DNA from: Schlegelella_A sp038231215
GTDB taxonomy: Bacteria > Pseudomonadota > Gammaproteobacteria > Burkholderiales > Burkholderiaceae_C
Assembly (NCBI GenBank): GCA_038231215.1
Contig: JBBRLS010000008.1
Coordinates: forward strand, 38,878 to 102,877
Length of the DNA stretch: 64,000 nt
Direction: 5' to 3'
The notes below the pieces were generated by a model that was not told where the DNA came from, did not search any database, and saw nothing but the letters and a program-made list of their open reading frames with translations. This document shows, one piece after another, positions 24,898 through 33,993 of the stretch. Numbering within the stretch: the first letter of the stretch is position 1; each line of letters opens with the position of its first letter. The translations under genes and the position numbers were made by a program.

Positions 24898-27506
24898 CAG
24901 ACGACGATGTTGACGAGCCGGCCCGGCACGACGATGACGCGCTTGACCTGCGCGCCCTCGGAGAAGCGCGCGAACTCCGGCGAGTCCAGCGCGGCTGCCT
25001 CGATGCCCGCCTTGCTCATCGCAGCCGGCACCTTGATGCTGCCGCGCAGCCGGCCGTTGATCTGCAGCATGAGCTCGATCTCGGCCTGCATCAGCGCCCG
25101 TTCGTCGACCTGTGGCCAGGGCGCGTCGAGCAGCGCGCCGAACTCGGCTTCGTAGCCCAGTTCGCCCCAGAGCGCCCATGTCGTGTGCGGACAGGCCGGA
25201 TAGAGCGTGCGCAGCAGGATGCCGAAGCCTTCGCGCAGGTCCGCCGCATCGCCTTCGGCGTTCGCTTCGAGCGCGTTGAGCAGCTTCATGGCGCCGGAGA
25301 CGACGGTGTTGTATTGCATCCGCTCGTAGTCGTAGCTGATCTGCTTGAGCACGGTGTGGATCTCGTGGCGCAGCGGCAAGCTGCCGCCCGCCTTGCGACC
25401 CGCCGCGGCGGCGATCACTTCGACGTGCTTCGCGCCGAATTTCCAGAGCCGCTTGAGGAAGCGGTTCGCGCCCTCGACGCCGGCGTTGTTCCAGTCGAGC
25501 GTCTGCTCGGGCGGCGAAGCGAACATGACGAACAGGCGCGCCGTGTCGGCGCCGTAGCGCTCGATCAGCCCGTGCGGATCGACGCCGTTGTTCTTCGACT
25601 TGGACATCGTCGTCCAGCCCTCGAACTCGACCGGCAGGCCGTCGGTGGTGGCGACTGCCGAGACGACCGACGCATGCTCGTCGCGAACGATCTCGAGGTC
25701 CTTGGCCCAGAAGTAGTGCTTGCCGCCCTGCTTGCCGGTGCGCACGAACGCTTCGTTGAGGACCATGCCCTGGGTCAGCAGGCGCGTGAAGGGCTCGTCG
25801 ATCTCGACCAGCTTCAGGTCGCGCATGACCTTGGTCCAGAAGCGCGCGTAGAGCAGGTGCAGGATGGCGTGCTCGATGCCGCCGATGTACTGGTCCATCG
25901 GCATCCAGTACTTGCAGCCGGGTCCGACCATGGCGCCTTCGAGCGTCGGGTCGCAATAGCGCATGAAATACCAGGAGCTGTCGACGAAGGTGTCCAAGGT
26001 GTCGGTTTCGCGGCGCGCCGGCTTGCCACAGGTCGGGCAGGCGACGTTCAGGAAGGCCGCGCACTTGTCGAGCGGGTTGCCGCTGCCCTCGGGGAGCAGG
26101 TCTACGGGCAGGACGACGGGCAGGTCCTTCTCGGGCACCGGCACGACACCGCAGCTCTCGCAATGGATGATGGGGATCGGCGTGCCCCAGTAGCGCTGGC
26201 GGCTGACGCCCCAGTCGCGCAGCCGCCATGCGGTCTGCTTGCCGCCCAGGCCACGATGCCCGAGCGCGCGGGCGACTGCGTCGACCGCCGCGTCGTAGCT
26301 GAGCCCGCTGTAGACGTCGGAATTGATGGTGACGCTGCAGCTCGTGTCGGCGTACCAGTCCTGCCAGTGGTCGTAGCTGAAGTGCTCGCCGTCGACGTGG
26401 ATGACCTGCAGCAGGTCGATGCCGTACTGCTTGGCGAAGGCGAAATCGCGCTCGTCGTGCGCCGGTACGCCCATCACGGCGCCGTCGCCGTAGCCCATCA
26501 GCACGTAGTTGCCGACCCAGAGCGGGATCGCCTCGTGGCTGAGCGGATGCTCGACGACGAGCCCCGTGTCCATGCCTTTTTTCTGCTGCGTGGCCAGCTC
26601 GGCCTCGGTCGTTCCGCCGGTCTTGCAAGCCTCGAGAAAGGCGGCCAGCGCCGGCCGCGACGCGGCCGCGTGCAGGGCGAGCGGATGCTCCGGAGCGACG
26701 GCGCAGAAGGTGACGCCCATGATCGTGTCGGCACGCGTCGTGAAGACGTGCAGACGGCCGCCGCCGATCAGCGCGCCGTCGGCGCCGCAAATCGCGTGCG
26801 GGAAGGCGAAGCGCACGCCCTCGCTCTTGCCGATCCAGTTTTCCTGCATCGTCTTCACGCGCTCGGGCCAGCCCGGCAGGCTGCCCTTCACGGACTCGAG
26901 CAACTCTTCGGCGTACTTCGTGATCTTCAGGTAGTAGCCGGGGATCTCGCGCTTCTCGATGAGCGCGCCGGAGCGCCAACCGTGGCCGTCGATGACCTGC
27001 TCGTTGGCGAGCACGGTCTGGTCGACCGGATCCCAGTTGACGACCTGGGTGCGCCGCTCGGCGATGCCCGCCTCGAGCATCTTCAGGAAAAGCCACTGGT
27101 TCCACTTGTAGTAGTTCGGGTCGCAGGTCGCGATCTCGCGGCTCCAGTCGATGGCCAGGCCCATAGCCCGCATCTGCCGCTTCATCGCCGCGATGTTGTC
27201 GCGCGTCCACTGGGCCGGCGGCACGCCGTTCTTCATCGCCGCGTTCTCGGCCGGCAGGCCGAAGGCATCCCAGCCCATCGGCATGAGCACGTTCATGCCG
27301 GTCATGCGCAGATGCCGCGCCATCATGTCGTTGATGGTGTAGTTGCGCACGTGGCCCATGTGCAGCAGGCCGCTCGGGTACGGCAGCATCGAGCAGGCGT
27401 AGAACTTGGGTCGCGACGGGTCTTCGCGAACGCGGTAGACGTCGCCGGCGGCCCATGCCGCCTGGGCGCGTTGCTCGACCTCGCGGGGCTCGAAGTCGGG
27501 GTTCAT
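24897..27506 (-). CDS. leuS: Leucyl-tRNA synthetase
   Basis: LeuRS charges tRNA-Leu and is 869 aa, full length. The HIGH-type motif is PYPSGLLHMGHVRNY, as is normal for LeuRS, and DAFGLPAENAA follows. The editing domain insertion (about 220-420) contains the threonine-rich site FTTRADTIMGVTF. The second signature reads TMSKS at 633-637, where most bacterial enzymes have KMSKS, and continues SKNNGVDP. The C-terminal tRNA-binding domain is complete. It is the first gene of leuS-lptE-holA. Confidence 0.96.
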   Translation of the reverse strand: MNPDFEPREVEQRAQAAWAAGDVYRVREDPSRPKFYACSMLPYPSGLLHMGHVRNYTINDMMARHLRMTGMNVLMPMGWDAFGLPAENAAMKNGVPPAQWTRDNIAAMKRQMRAMGLAIDWSREIATCDPNYYKWNQWLFLKMLEAGIAERRTQVVNWDPVDQTVLANEQVIDGHGWRSGALIEKREIPGYYLKITKYAEELLESVKGSLPGWPERVKTMQENWIGKSEGVRFAFPHAICGADGALIGGGRLHVFTTRADTIMGVTFCAVAPEHPLALHAAASRPALAAFLEACKTGGTTEAELATQQKKGMDTGLVVEHPLSHEAIPLWVGNYVLMGYGDGAVMGVPAHDERDFAFAKQYGIDLLQVIHVDGEHFSYDHWQDWYADTSCSVTINSDVYSGLSYDAAVDAVARALGHRGLGGKQTAWRLRDWGVSRQRYWGTPIPIIHCESCGVVPVPEKDLPVVLPVDLLPEGSGNPLDKCAAFLNVACPTCGKPARRETDTLDTFVDSSWYFMRYCDPTLEGAMVGPGCKYWMPMDQYIGGIEHAILHLLYARFWTKVMRDLKLVEIDEPFTRLLTQGMVLNEAFVRTGKQGGKHYFWAKDLEIVRDEHASVVSAVATTDGLPVEFEGWTTMSKSKNNGVDPHGLIERYGADTARLFVMFASPPEQTLDWNNAGVEGANRFLKRLWKFGAKHVEVIAAAAGRKAGGSLPLRHEIHTVLKQISYDYERMQYNTVVSGAMKLLNALEANAEGDAADLREGFGILLRTLYPACPHTTWALWGELGYEAEFGALLDAPWPQVDERALMQAEIELMLQINGRLRGSIKVPAAMSKAGIEAAALDSPEFARFSEGAQVKRVIVVPGRLVNIVV

Positions 27507-27538
27507 GCGAAGTCCAGAGGGCGAGCAGGCATCGTTCG

Positions 27539-27544
27539 ATTATA
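27539..27544 (-). promoter_or_regulatory. Perfect -10 box for leuS-lptE-holA
   Basis: The minus strand reads TATAAT here, 33 nt upstream of the leuS ATG, giving an expected leader of about 26 nt. I see no good -35 box 16-18 bp further upstream. The sequence is notable as one of the few perfect -10 hexamers in such GC-rich DNA. Confidence 0.45.
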
Positions 27545-27664
27545 GAAAGCGATGTTCGCTCGATCGGGGGAAGCCGACCCCCGACGTGGGCTCTAGCCAT
27601 TGACGGTGCCGGCGTGGAGCATCCGGTCCTTCGCCGCAGGACGGCGCTTGAACCCCCCATCGCC

Positions 27665-28558
27665 ATGACCGATCCTTCGCTTCAGACGCTGCGTCGCCGC
27701 CCGTTGATCGTCGCCGCGGCCGGCGCGGCTGCCTTGTCTTTCGTGGCGCGCGCGCGGGCTCGTGGCCCGGCTGCCGACACGGCCGACGTGCTCCAGCCCT
27801 TGCTGGCCAGCATCTACACCGGCCAGGTCGATCCGGCGCTCTGTCTCGTCAGCGAGAAGTACGACGGCGTGCGTGCCTTATGGGACGGTCGCGTGCTGCG
27901 CCATCGCAGCGGGCGCGAAGTGTCTGCGCCGCGCTCCTTCATCGCTTCATTGCCCGAGGAGCCGGTCGACGGCGAGCTCTGGCTGGGCCGCGGCCGCTTC
28001 GAGGCGTTGTCGGCGATCGTTCGCACCACGTCGCCGCGCGAGGCCGACTGGGCGCGCATCCGCTACATGGTGTTCGAGATGCCGGCCGGCGCCGGCAGCT
28101 TTGCCGAGCGCGCCGATCGGCTGCGCGAGCTGGTCGCGCGCATCGGCACGACACAACTGGTCGCCGCGCCGCAAACCCGCGTTGCCGATCAGGCCGAATT
28201 GCGGAGCCGGCTCGCGTCGGTCGTCGCCGGGGGCGGCGAGGGCCTCATGCTGCATCTCGCGTCGGCACCTGTCGCGAGTGGTCGCAGCGACGTCCTGATG
28301 AAGCTCAAGCCGCACCTCGACGCCGAGGCCGTCGTCGTGGCGCTGCACAGCGGTTCGGGCAAATACCAGGGCATGGTCGGCGCGCTCGAGGTCGAGGCGC
28401 CCGACGGAAGGCGCTTTCTCGTCGGCAGTGGCCTCAGCGATGCGCAGCGTCGCGATCCACCGCGGCCCGGCCAGACCATCACCTACCGCTATCGCGACCT
28501 CACCTCGAACGGCCTGCCCCGCTTCGCGACCTACGTGCGCCGATACGACGCGACGTAA
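27665..28558 (+). CDS. Exported minimal ATP-dependent DNA ligase (LigE type)
   Basis: The 297-aa protein has an N-terminal RRRPLIV plus hydrophobic segment (residues 10-33), a Tat- or Sec-like export signal. The nucleotidyltransferase core follows: motif I KYDGVR with adenylated Lys65, motif III YMVFEMP, motif IV GGEGLMLH, motif V LMKLKPHLDAEAVVV. A short OB-fold with VGSGLSD and TYRYRDLTSNGLPRF ends the protein. Size, lack of extra domains and the signal peptide fit Lig E. The periplasmic role suggested for that group is repair or joining of extracellular or incoming DNA. No neighbour gene hints at function. Confidence 0.87.
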   Translation: MTDPSLQTLRRRPLIVAAAGAAALSFVARARARGPAADTADVLQPLLASIYTGQVDPALCLVSEKYDGVRALWDGRVLRHRSGREVSAPRSFIASLPEEPVDGELWLGRGRFEALSAIVRTTSPREADWARIRYMVFEMPAGAGSFAERADRLRELVARIGTTQLVAAPQTRVADQAELRSRLASVVAGGGEGLMLHLASAPVASGRSDVLMKLKPHLDAEAVVVALHSGSGKYQGMVGALEVEAPDGRRFLVGSGLSDAQRRDPPRPGQTITYRYRDLTSNGLPRFATYVRRYDAT

Positions 28559-28618
28559 CCCGTGTTTCGACGCAGCCGCAGCTATAGTGGTGCACCGACT
28601 ACCTCACGAGCGCATCGA

Positions 28619-28861
28619 ATGAAGTTCGCTTTCACCGCGTCCGCCGCCGTGTTCGGCACGGCCATCGTCGCCCTTGGCGCTTGCACCAGCGTCGCCGAGA
28701 CCCCGGCCAGCGAGGCCAAGGCACCGCGCGAATACCGCACGGGCTCCAACATCCCGGCCAAGGATTCGGCGCCGCCGGCAACGCCAGAGGAGCGCGAGCG
28801 CACTGCCGAGCAGATCCGGGCGCTTCAGCGCACCGGCTCTTCGGGCAAGCCCGGCAACTGA
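28619..28861 (+). CDS. Small lipoprotein of unknown function
   Basis: This short protein (80 aa) has a clear lipoprotein signal: positively charged start, hydrophobic core and lipobox ALGAC with Cys22. The mature part is about 59 residues, hydrophilic, and rich in Pro, Ala, Arg and Glu (PATPEERERTAEQIRALQR), with no cysteine and no recognisable domain. An upstream in-frame ATG at 28562 lacks signal character. A TATAGT at 28583-28588 is a plausible -10 box. It is convergent with exbD. Family not recognised. Confidence 0.72.
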   Translation: MKFAFTASAAVFGTAIVALGACTSVAETPASEAKAPREYRTGSNIPAKDSAPPATPEERERTAEQIRALQRTGSSGKPGN

Positions 28862-28883
28862 AGGCGACCGGCGCCGCCGCTGT

Positions 28884-29315
28884 TCAGGGGCCGCTGGCGG
28901 CAGCGGTTGGCTCGGCGACAAAGCCGATCCGCGTCAGCCCCGCTTTCTGCACGATGCCGATCAGTTCGGCGACGCGTCCGTAGGCGACGCCCCGGTCAGC
29001 GCGCAATTGCACTTCGGTTTGCGGATTGTGCTTGGCGGCGGCAGCGACGCGCTTGGCGAACGCGGCCTCATCGACCGCCTCGTCGCCAAAAAAATAGCGG
29101 CCGTCGCGGTCGAGCGCGACGGCGATGAATTGCGGCGTCTCGCTCGGTTGCGCGGCGTCGGTCTTCGGCAGGTCGAGCTTGAGGCTCGAGGTCATAAGCG
29201 GCGCCGTGATCATGAAGATGACGAGCAGCACCAGCATCACGTCGATGAGCGGCGTCATGTTGATGTCGCTCATCGGCTGCGCGCCGGGGGTTCGCTCGAG
29301 GCGGCCGAACGCCAT
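28884..29315 (-). CDS. exbD: ExbD/TolR-family energy-transducing protein
   Basis: This is the stator partner of an ExbB proton channel (143 aa). After a cytosolic start ending PMSDINMTPLIDVMLVLLVIFMITAP, the single TM helix carries the proton-channel Asp in LIDVMLVLL. The periplasmic domain follows (FIAVALDRDGRYFFGDEAV to GRVAELIGIVQKAGLTRIGFV). No tonB or tolA is adjacent, so which energised system it serves cannot be read. It is the last gene of bamE-dapB-exbB-exbD, 4 bp after exbB. Confidence 0.92.
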   Translation of the reverse strand: MAFGRLERTPGAQPMSDINMTPLIDVMLVLLVIFMITAPLMTSSLKLDLPKTDAAQPSETPQFIAVALDRDGRYFFGDEAVDEAAFAKRVAAAAKHNPQTEVQLRADRGVAYGRVAELIGIVQKAGLTRIGFVAEPTAAASGP

Positions 29316-29319
29316 CGCG

Positions 29320-29972
<653 letters not shown>

Positions 29973-29976
<4 letters not shown>

Positions 29977-30800
29977 GTTGCTGCCTTGGCCATCGCGTCG
30001 AGGCCCAGCACCTGAGCCATGCCGAACAGTCCGGACTTCTTCCCCTCGAGGAAGCGGGCCGCGCGCAGGCTCCCTTGTGCGTAGTTGGCGCGGCTCGACG
30101 CGCGATGCGTGATCTCGATGCGCTCGCCCGCGCCTGCGAACAGCACGGTGTGGTCGCCGACGATGTCGCCGCCGCGCAGCGACGCGAAGCCGATCGCCCC
30201 GGCGCGCCGCGCGCCGGTATCGCCGTGGCGCGCGCGGACGGCAGCGGCGTCGAGCGGGGTGCCGCGCGCCTTCGCCACCACCTCGCCCATCTGCAGCGCC
30301 GTTCCGCTCGGCGCGTCAACCTTCAGCTTGTGATGCGTCTCGACGATCTCGACGTCGTAGCTCTCGTCGAGGCTGCCCGCGGCGACCTCGAGCAGCTTCA
30401 TGACGACGTTGACGCCGACGCTCATGTTCGGCGCCATGACGATGGCGATGCGTTCGGCACATGCGGCCACCTCGGCCTTCTGCGCCGGCGTGAGGCCGGT
30501 CGTGCCGACCACTGCGTTGACGCCGAGCTCGCTGCACATCGCGAGGTGGGCGAGCGTGCCCTCCGGCCGCGTGAAGTCGATCAGCACGTCGGCATGGCCC
30601 AGGCCGGCGCGCAGGTCGGCGACTATGCGAACGCCGCTGTCCTTGCCGAGAAAGGCCGACGCGTCATGGCCGAGCGACGTGCTCGCGGCGACGTCGAGTG
30701 CGCCGGCCAGCAAGAGATCGGGGCTCGCCACGACCGCCTCGATGAGCGCCTGCCCCATCCGTCCCGAAGCCCCTGCAACGGCGACGCGCAGCCGGCTCAT
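29973..30800 (-). CDS. dapB: 4-hydroxy-tetrahydrodipicolinate reductase
   Basis: DapB catalyses the NAD(P)H-dependent step of lysine and diaminopimelate synthesis. The 275-aa protein begins RVAVAGASGRMGQALIEAV (dinucleotide motif GASGRMG). It carries DFTRPEGTL, VGTTGLTPAQ, the catalytic signature ETHHKLKVDAPSGTAL and a C-terminal HRASSRANYAQGSLRAARFL. I chose the ATG at 30800, overlapping bamE by 4 bp. The reading frame is open far upstream only because of GC bias. Confidence 0.96.
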
Positions 30801-31351
30801 GTGCGCGGCTCGAGCGGCGGATAGCTGCGCGTCGGCGCCGGCGGCACGGGGTCGGGTGCGGGCGGGCGAGCCGGTGCGGGCAGCGCCTTGAGCTGCTCCT
30901 CGGTCAGTGCCAGCGTCGGGGGATTGCGCGAGGTCTTGAGGGTGTCGATCGAGGCCACGAACTCGCGTTCGCTCGGCAGGTCTCCGCCGGTGTCTATGCT
31001 TTCGAAGGCGTCGCCCTTGAACAGCACGACGACGCGACGCAGCTGCGGCTCGGCGCCCTGGCGCCGGATCGTGAAGACGTAGTCCCAGCGGTTGGCGTGA
31101 AACGGGTCGGCGAGCAACGGCGAGCCAAGCACGTCGCGCACCTGCGCGCGTGTCAGGCCGGGCTTGACGACCTCGGCCTGTTCTCGCGTGATGACGTTGC
31201 CCTGGACAATTTCCAGACGATACGGCGTGATGACGCCGAGAAAGCTGTCCGACGATTGCAGCGACTGGCAGCCGGCCAGCAAGCTCGCCAGCGCGATCCC
31301 GGCAAGGGCGGCCGAACGGCATGCCGGCGAAAAGGGTGAGGTCATCGTCAT
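30797..31351 (-). CDS. bamE: Outer-membrane assembly lipoprotein BamE
   Basis: BamE stabilises the BamA-BamD complex that folds outer-membrane proteins. It has a lipoprotein signal with lipobox LLAGC (Cys28). The SmpA/OmlA domain follows: YRLEIVQGNVITREQAEVVKPG, then RAQVRDVLGSPLLADPFHANRWDYVF. A Pro-rich C-terminal tail of about 50 residues is longer than in E. coli. Translation may start at 31351 or 31345; a further in-frame start at 31387 spoils the signal peptide. It is divergent from fur, an arrangement typical of beta- and gammaproteobacteria. Confidence 0.93.
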   Translation of the reverse strand: MTMTSPFSPACRSAALAGIALASLLAGCQSLQSSDSFLGVITPYRLEIVQGNVITREQAEVVKPGLTRAQVRDVLGSPLLADPFHANRWDYVFTIRRQGAEPQLRRVVVLFKGDAFESIDTGGDLPSEREFVASIDTLKTSRNPPTLALTEEQLKALPAPARPPAPDPVPPAPTRSYPPLEPRT

Positions 31352-31439
31352 GAAGGTGCGACCGACCGGCGCCACGGCGCCCGTCAAGCTCGTATGATGA
31401 AATGATTCTATCGGCTTGCCCTCGTGCCGGACCCCTGCA
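31352..31439. promoter_or_regulatory. Divergent bamE/fur intergenic region
   Basis: These 88 bp must hold both promoters. TATGAT at 31393-31398 is a 5/6 -10 match pointing at fur. The minus strand reads TAGAAT a little downstream, pointing at bamE. The A/T-rich core resembles a Fur box only loosely (about 8 of 19 positions), so autoregulation is possible but not shown. Confidence 0.35.
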
Positions 31440-31871
31440 ATGACTCACGCCGACGAACTGAAGAACAGCGGCCTCAAGGCGACCCTGCCGCGCATCAAGG
31501 TGCTCGAGGTCTTCCAGAAGACCAAGGAGCGCCACATGAGCGCCGAGGACGTCTTTCGCGCCTTGCTCGCCGAGCACGCCGACGTCGGCCTGGCCACGGT
31601 CTATCGCGTGCTCATGCAGTTCGAGCAGGCGGGCATTCTGTCGCGCAACCACTTCGAGACCGGCAAGGCGGTCTTCGAGCTGAACGAGGGCAAGCATCAC
31701 GACCACCTCGTCTGCCTCGATTGCGGCCGCGTCGAGGAGTTCTTCGACGCCGAGATCGAGAAGCGCCAGCGAAGCATCGCCTCGACGCGCGGCTTCGAGT
31801 TGCAGGACCACGCGCTGGCGCTCTACGCCGCCTGCACGAAGAAGAACTGCGAGTTCCGGATCAAGCGATGA
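31440..31871 (+). CDS. fur: Ferric uptake regulator Fur
   Basis: Fur is the iron-responsive repressor of uptake genes. The 143-aa protein has an N-terminal winged helix (GLKATLPRIKVLEVF to VGLATVYRVLMQFEQAGIL). The metal-binding dimerisation domain contains GKHHDHLVCLDCGRVEEF, with the CxxC pair typical of Fur, and a C-terminal CTKKNCEFR cysteine pair. I chose the ATG at 31440, which begins THADELKNSGLKAT as in other betaproteobacterial Fur proteins. The in-frame start at 31416 adds eight non-conserved residues. Confidence 0.95.
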   Translation: MTHADELKNSGLKATLPRIKVLEVFQKTKERHMSAEDVFRALLAEHADVGLATVYRVLMQFEQAGILSRNHFETGKAVFELNEGKHHDHLVCLDCGRVEEFFDAEIEKRQRSIASTRGFELQDHALALYAACTKKNCEFRIKR

Positions 31872-31923
31872 AGTTGGCGCCGGCAGCCAACTTCATCGTC
31901 CTGCGCCGCGAAGGACCTCTTGG

Positions 31924-32874
31924 CTACTCCGGCTTGGCCATCGCCTTGTGGTGCCGGGCGATGAACTCCGTATAGGTGTCGATGCCGCGCAGTTGCAGGA
32001 TGGTGTTGCGCACCGCTGCCTCGACCAGCACGGCGAGGTTGCGTCCGGCGTCGACGGCAATCACGGTCTTGCGGATCGGGACATCGAGGATGTCCTCGTT
32101 CAGTGGCTCGTAGGGCAGCCGCTCGAAGTCGCGGTCCATGGTCGCCTGCCGCACCAGGTGGACGATCAGCTTCAGGCGCATCTTCCGGCGCACCGCCGTT
32201 TCGCCGAAGATCGCCTTGATGTCGAGCAGGCCGATGCCGCGCACCTCGAGCAGATTCATCAGCAACTCGGGGCAACGGCCCTCGAGCGAGGTCTGCGAGA
32301 CGCGGTAGATGTCGACGGCGTCGTCGGCTACCAGGCCGTGGCCGCGCGAGATCAGCTCGAGGCCGAGCTCGCTCTTGCCGAGTCCCGATTCGCCGGTGAG
32401 CAGCACGCCGAGGCCGAGGATGTCCATGAGCACGCCGTGCCGCGTCGTCCGCTCGGCGAAGTGCTGGCCGAGATAGCCGCGCACGACGTCGATGACGTGG
32501 CCCGCCGACTCGGTAGTGACGAAGAGCGGGATGTCGGCGCGATCGCAGAGGGCGACCAGGCGATCCGGCGGCACCTGGCCGTCGGCGACGATCAGCACCG
32601 GCGGGTCGAGGGTGACGATGCGCGAGATGCGCCGCTCGGTGACCTCGGGCGAATCGTCGTTGAGGTAGGCGACCTCGCGCTTGCCGACAATCTGCACCCG
32701 GTTCGGATGGATGTAGTTCAGGTAGCCGACCAGGTCGGCGGCCGAGCGCGCGTCGCGAACCGCGGCTTCATCGAAGTGGCGCTCGGGATGGGCGTGCCCG
32801 GCGATCCATTGCCAGTGCAGGGCGGGGCGGAATTCCTCGAACAGCGCTTCTGCGCTGATCACGGTCGGCTTCAC
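31924..32874 (-). CDS. hprK: HPr kinase/phosphorylase
   Basis: HprK phosphorylates and dephosphorylates the PTS carrier HPr on a serine. The 316-aa protein shows the Walker A sequence GESGLGKSELGLEL, the following ADDAVDIYRV and the family signature LLEVRGIGLLDIKAIFG. A GTG start at 32874 overlaps the ptsN stop by 4 bp. In proteobacteria this enzyme accompanies the nitrogen PTS rather than a sugar PTS. No HPr or EI gene is in the window. Confidence 0.95.
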   Translation of the reverse strand: MKPTVISAEALFEEFRPALHWQWIAGHAHPERHFDEAAVRDARSAADLVGYLNYIHPNRVQIVGKREVAYLNDDSPEVTERRISRIVTLDPPVLIVADGQVPPDRLVALCDRADIPLFVTTESAGHVIDVVRGYLGQHFAERTTRHGVLMDILGLGVLLTGESGLGKSELGLELISRGHGLVADDAVDIYRVSQTSLEGRCPELLMNLLEVRGIGLLDIKAIFGETAVRRKMRLKLIVHLVRQATMDRDFERLPYEPLNEDILDVPIRKTVIAVDAGRNLAVLVEAAVRNTILQLRGIDTYTEFIARHHKAMAKPE

Positions 32875-33341
32875 GCGACCGAGCGCAAGGGCTCCCAGGC
32901 GGCGATCAGCCGGTGCACGGCGGCGGCGTCGCTTTCGGTCTTCAGCCGCTCGCGCAGGTCGCGGTCGGAAAGCATCTCGGCGATCTCGGAGAGGATCTCG
33001 AGATGACGTTGCGTCGCCGCCTCGGGCACGAGCAGGAAGATGAGGAGCGCGACCGGCTCGTCGTCGGGCGCGTCGAAGACGATCGGATCGCGCACTCGCA
33101 GCACCGCGGCGAGCGGATTCTTCAGTCCCTTGATGCGGCCGTGCGGAATGGCGACGCCGTGACCCAGGCCCGTGGAGCCGAGGCGCTCGCGCGCGAACAG
33201 GTTGTCGGTTACCGTGGCGCGGGCGATCGAGTGCTGGTTTTCGAACAGCAGGCCGGCTTGCTCGAAGACGCGCTTCTTGCTCGTGGCGTCGACATCGACC
33301 AGCACGTCGCCGGCGGGAAGGATGGCAGCGAGACGATTCAT
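32871..33341 (-). CDS. ptsN: PTS-Ntr EIIA component PtsN
   Basis: PtsN is the terminal phospho-acceptor of the regulatory nitrogen PTS, which controls potassium transport and other targets by protein contact. The 156-aa protein has the EIIA active-site segment GLGHGVAIPHGRIKGL with His67 as phosphorylation site. I chose the ATG at 33341; the upstream in-frame start at 33368 adds a low-complexity Arg/Ala stretch. A minus-strand CATAAT at 33393-33398 could give it its own promoter inside the 153-bp gap after hpf. Confidence 0.94.
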   Translation of the reverse strand: MNRLAAILPAGDVLVDVDATSKKRVFEQAGLLFENQHSIARATVTDNLFARERLGSTGLGHGVAIPHGRIKGLKNPLAAVLRVRDPIVFDAPDDEPVALLIFLLVPEAATQRHLEILSEIAEMLSDRDLRERLKTESDAAAVHRLIAAWEPLRSVA

Positions 33342-33466
33342 GAGAGCGGCGGCCGGGCGACGCCGCACCCGGTCGAAATGACAATGCGATGAATTATGGG
33401 CCGCTCGTCCGCGGCTCGCCCGGGTCGGGGGCGTTTGCCGTGACGGACGAGACGAAAGTTGCTGCG

Positions 33467-33483
33467 CCGCGGCAACACCGCGG
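33467..33483 (-). terminator. Small hairpin after hpf
   Basis: Two CCGCGG hexamers (33467-33472 and 33478-33483) can pair around a 5-nt loop, 11 bp after the hpf stop on the minus strand. There is no T-tract, so at most it is partial attenuation before ptsN. Confidence 0.25.
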
Positions 33484-33494
33484 GACCGGTTGCC

Positions 33495-33836
33495 TCAGTT
33501 GAGGGTCGCGTCGGTGCGCTTGGGCGACTCGTGGTGGTGGTTCTGCACCTTGTCCTTGTGCCGCACGACCTGCCGGTCGAGCTTGTCCATGAGCTGGTCG
33601 ATCGCCGCGTAAAGATCCTCGGACGAGCATTCGGCGAAGAGATCCTTGCCCTTGACGTGCAGCGTCACCTCGGCCCTCTGGCGCCGTTCCTTCTCGCTCA
33701 GCTTCTCGACGCACAGCAGGACCGTGATGTCGACCACCTGATCGAAGTGGCGCGTCACGCGGTCCAGCTTGGTGAGCACATACTCCCTGAGGGCCGGCGT
33801 GACTTCGAGATGATGACCGCTGATCGTCAGATTCAT
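33495..33836 (-). CDS. hpf: Ribosome hibernation-promoting factor (HPF/YfiA family)
   Basis: HPF binds the 30S subunit and silences ribosomes in stationary phase. The 113-aa short form starts MNLTISGHHLEVTPALREYV. It carries the basic helix region KLSEKERRQRAEVTLHVKG and the acidic DLYAAIDQLMDKLDRQV, ending in a His-rich tail. A good ribosome site (AAGGAT) precedes the ATG. It is the first gene of hpf-ptsN-hprK. rpoN, usually directly upstream, is not there; the next gene upstream is the divergent corA. Confidence 0.94.
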   Translation of the reverse strand: MNLTISGHHLEVTPALREYVLTKLDRVTRHFDQVVDITVLLCVEKLSEKERRQRAEVTLHVKGKDLFAECSSEDLYAAIDQLMDKLDRQVVRHKDKVQNHHHESPKRTDATLN

Positions 33837-33922
33837 GAAGAGATCCTTTCGGAGAACGGCAGAACACGTTAGCAGACGCGTCGCGGCGACCCGGTCGAAG
33901 CCTGCTTCGTGACAAGGGTCGT

Positions 33923-33939
33923 TGCAATCGCGTGGCCAG
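33923..33939 (-). promoter_or_regulatory. Candidate sigma-54 (-24/-12) promoter upstream of hpf
   Basis: The minus strand reads CTGGCCACGCGATTGCA. The invariant GG and GC doublets are separated by exactly 10 nt, and the CTGGC and TTGCA halves match the -24 and -12 elements. The bases just after CTGGC differ from the usual ACG. Transcription would start about 75 nt before hpf. An enhancer-binding site was not identified. Confidence 0.45.
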
Positions 33940-33993
33940 TCTAGTCCCCACTGCGAGCCGAACCGCGCACCGTTCGGAGCGACGCAGCGCCGA

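Noticed and set aside
25185..27545. A 786-aa open frame antisense to leuS
   Set aside because: Shadow of leuS with no recognisable motif; the opposite frame is a complete leucyl-tRNA synthetase.
31393..31411. A Fur box in the fur promoter
   Set aside because: Only about 8 of 19 positions fit the consensus and symmetry is poor, so I left it as a possibility inside the intergenic entry.
33467..33483. Strong terminator between hpf and ptsN
   Set aside because: The stem is only 6 bp with no T-tract; kept as a low-confidence hairpin, not as evidence that the operon is split.
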